Shown: in pieces, positions 6,337 through 7,731 of the stretch
How positions within the stretch are numbered: the first letter of the stretch is position 1
Layout of the letters: each line of letters starts with the position of its first letter
Assembly (NCBI GenBank): GCA_029071285.1
Contig: JAIEAS010000075.1
Coordinates: forward strand, 1-7,731
Direction: 5' to 3'
DNA: 7,731 nt
From: Clostridia bacterium
Lineage (GTDB): Bacteria > Bacillota > Clostridia > Christensenellales > Borkfalkiaceae
Notes under the pieces: generated by a model
The model's database searches: none
What the model saw: the letters and a program-made list of their open reading frames with translations, nothing else
What the model was told of the DNA's origin: nothing
Program-made: the position numbers and the translations under genes

Positions 6337-7641
6337 ATCCTCGTCAGGATAATCGATTTTTGCGGGCTTAATTAAATGGGTGCTTTTCACGTCGTTGCGC
6401 ATTTCCCTCGGGTCCTCGGCGACTATTCCCCTCTGAAGCTTGTCGTAACCGTGCTTTTTGCGAATCTCGTCCACGCACCTTTCAACCTTTTCAAGCTTTT
6501 TATAGTTGCCGCTCGTTTCGTCGAATGTGAGCTGTGATTTGCCGTTATCGAAGCCCGAAACGGTTACGCCGAGCGAGCGCACCTTAAACGGCGGTTTTAC
6601 GTTGAGCTCGAAAAGCTCGTAAGCGTGCTTGGCAATCTCGCTGCAAAGGGCGGTGTGGCGCACCTTTTTCTGCACCGAAAAATCGTTTAAATTGTTGTCG
6701 CGCACCCAAAGGTGAACGGTGTCCGCAAGCCCCTGCCCAGACTCTCTGAGCCTTGCCGCAACGCTCTCGGATAAAACGTACAAGTGCCGCCTTATCTGTG
6801 TGAGGGTCGTCAGATCCTCCGCGTAGGTGCAGGAATTGCCGATTGACTTCATCTCCCGCTTGTCGTCCATATGCTTTACGGGGTCGGTATCCTCGCCGCG
6901 GGCATTTTTCAATAACGTCTGTCCGACCTTGCCGAATGTTTTGTACATAACGTTATCGTCCGCCGCCGCAAGCTTTCCTATGGTGCTGATACCCATAGAT
7001 CTGAGCTTCTGGCAGGTGGCTTTGCCGACGAAAAGCAGGTCCTCGACGGGCAGACCGAAAATTACGTTTTTATAATAGGTTGCCGAAATTACCGATGTGC
7101 CGTCGGGCTTTTTCAAATCCGAGCCGAGCTTCGCGTACACCTTGTTAAAGGACACTCCGCAGGAAACGGTTACGCCCAGCTCGCTTTTTACGGTGTTTCT
7201 TATAACGTCGCCGAGGTGGCATAAAAACCCCTCGGAATAATGTTTTTCGCCGTCCTTTTCGGTATACTTTTCTCCGTCGTATTCGGGAAACAGCAGCGTG
7301 CTTTTGCTTACGTCAAGCCAGCACTCGTCAATGCCGTAGCTTTCAATTAAATCGGTATACCGCGCGTAGATTGCGCGGACTTTTTTTGAGTAATCTATAT
7401 ATCTGTCGAAGTGAGGCGGAACTATTACTATATCACGGCACTTTTTCTGCGCCTGCCAAATGGTGTCACCCGTCTTGACGCCGAATTTTTTCGCCTCTTC
7501 GCTCTTAGCCAGAACTATGCCGTGCCGCTCTTCCCTGCTTCCGCAGACGGCAACGGGCACGCCGATAAGGTCGGGATTAAACAATCTTTCGACCGAGGCG
7601 TAAAAATTATTCAGATCGGAATGAATTATAATGCGTTCCAC
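6331..7641 (-). CDS. dinB: DNA polymerase IV (Y-family translesion polymerase)
   Basis: A cytoplasmic, error-prone polymerase that copies damaged DNA and works with the sliding clamp. From the GTG at 7641 it is 436 aa. Seen: [12 protein letters not shown] (7-18), with metal-binding Asp9 (E. coli D8) and the aromatic steric gate at Tyr14 (F13); [12 protein letters not shown] (101-112), with catalytic Asp105/Glu106; [20 protein letters not shown] (160-179), typical of Gram-positive DinB; thumb helix-hairpin-helix segments (about 200-225); and a little-finger domain (about 260-400). QLTF (370-373) is a plausible but weak clamp-binding motif. A charged insert (about 119-138), containing DGEK twice, lengthens the region after the catalytic site. 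The longer TTG start (7659) would add MGYNKS, a non-conserved tail overlapping the -10. GTG gives the family-like N-terminus MERIIIHSD and coincides with the predicted +1. No SOS box (GAAC-N4-GTTC) is visible, so LexA control is not supported. Confidence 0.94.
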   Translation of the reverse strand: MERIIIHSDLNNFYASVERLFNPDLIGVPVAVCGSREERHGIVLAKSEEAKKFGVKTGDTIWQAQKKCRDIVIVPPHFDRYIDYSKKVRAIYARYTDLIESYGIDECWLDVSKSTLLFPEYDGEKYTEKDGEKHYSEGFLCHLGDVIRNTVKSELGVTVSCGVSFNKVYAKLGSDLKKPDGTSVISATYYKNVIFGLPVEDLLFVGKATCQKLRSMGISTIGKLAAADDNVMYKTFGKVGQTLLKNARGEDTDPVKHMDDKREMKSIGNSCTYAEDLTTLTQIRRHLYVLSESVAARLRESGQGLADTVHLWVRDNNLNDFSVQKKVRHTALCSEIAKHAYELFELNVKPPFKVRSLGVTVSGFDNGKSQLTFDETSGNYKKLEKVERCVDEIRKKHGYDKLQRGIVAEDPREMRNDVKSTHLIKPAKIDYPDEDN

Positions 7642-7647
7642 ACTCTT

Positions 7648-7676
7648 ATTATATCCCAAAAATAATTATAAGTAAA
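7648..7676 (-). promoter_or_regulatory. Sigma-A promoter of dinB (predicted leaderless)
   Basis: On the - strand the -35 is TTTACT (7676-7671, 4/6), the spacer is 17 bp (7670-7654), and the -10 is a perfect TATAAT (7653-7648). The predicted +1 is 7641, the G of the GTG start. A second TATAAT (7670-7665) lies within the spacer but has no matching -35. The -35 shares bases with the terminator stem next to it. Confidence 0.7.
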
Positions 7677-7699
7677 GGCGGAAAAATATTTCCGCCTTT
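7674..7699 (-). terminator. Rho-independent terminator of a - strand gene beyond the window
   Basis: An 11-bp stem (7674-7684 with 7689-7699, core GGCGGA/TCCGCC) closes a 4-nt AATA loop and is followed on the - strand by TTTACTTATAATTATTTTT. No + strand gene ends here, so it most likely serves a - strand gene whose coding end lies at or just past the right edge. Two - strand frames remain open from the edge to a TAA just before the stem (stops at 7701-7699 or 7708-7706). The C-terminus could be ...SLQCKF or ...KQLTV; I cannot choose between them. The tail is only moderately U-rich. Confidence 0.75.
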
Positions 7700-7731
7700 T
7701 AAAATTTACACTGTAAGCTGTTTACATACTT

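Noticed and set aside
7642..7659. TTG start for dinB at 7659
   Set aside because: Its codons overlap the -10 box, there is no Shine-Dalgarno sequence, and the added residues are not typical of the family. Kept only as an alternative.
7600..7700. LexA (SOS) box upstream of dinB
   Set aside because: I searched for GAAC-N4-GTTC and related forms near the promoter; GAACGCATTATA at the start of the gene lacks the second arm.

Overview
The window reads as a compact chromosomal segment of a Bacillota (Firmicutes) bacterium, probably an uncultured, gut-type Clostridia lineage. This placement is inference from the protein families (type III glutamine synthetase, Gram-positive-style Pol IV, a divergent PurA with a GINWGDEGKGR P-loop) and from the AT-rich sigma-A promoters and Rho-independent terminators. 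There are no mobile elements, CRISPR arrays, or tRNA or rRNA genes.

Layout. On the + strand at the left edge is the C-terminal part of a YfbK-type von Willebrand factor A (VWA) protein (2-520, cut by the window). It is followed after 5 nt by a small single-pass membrane protein of unknown function (526-1074). A bidirectional terminator (1079-1109) separates this pair from four - strand genes, which occupy the rest of the window. In transcription order (right to left) these are dinB (DNA polymerase IV, 7641-6331), glnN (type III glutamine synthetase, 6275-4194), a ClC-family chloride/proton transporter with a C-terminal RCK_C-like domain (4099-2471), and purA (adenylosuccinate synthetase, 2398-1118). 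A hairpin terminator at 7674-7699 marks the end of a further - strand gene outside the window.

The four - strand genes do not form an obvious pathway. Each has its own recognisable promoter with a 17-bp spacer, fitted tightly against the 3' end of the preceding transcript. The glnN -35 contains the dinB stop codon, the purA -35 begins 7 nt past the clc stop, and the dinB -35 overlaps the terminator stem upstream of it. Two of the promoters (purA, glnN) give leaders of about 24-30 nt with Shine-Dalgarno sequences. The other two (dinB, clc) place the expected transcription start at or within 2 nt of the start codon, with no Shine-Dalgarno sequence, so those mRNAs are predicted to be leaderless. 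This promoter reading also corrects two starts: glnN begins at 6275, not at the in-frame ATG at 6317, which lies inside its promoter; and dinB most likely begins at the GTG at 7641, not at the TTG at 7659.

I did not find a convincing undescribed multi-gene system. The points most worth a second look are the leaderless architecture, the dyad on the glnN -35, the altered IMP-loop motif in PurA, the charged insert in Pol IV, and the unidentified membrane partner of the VWA protein.
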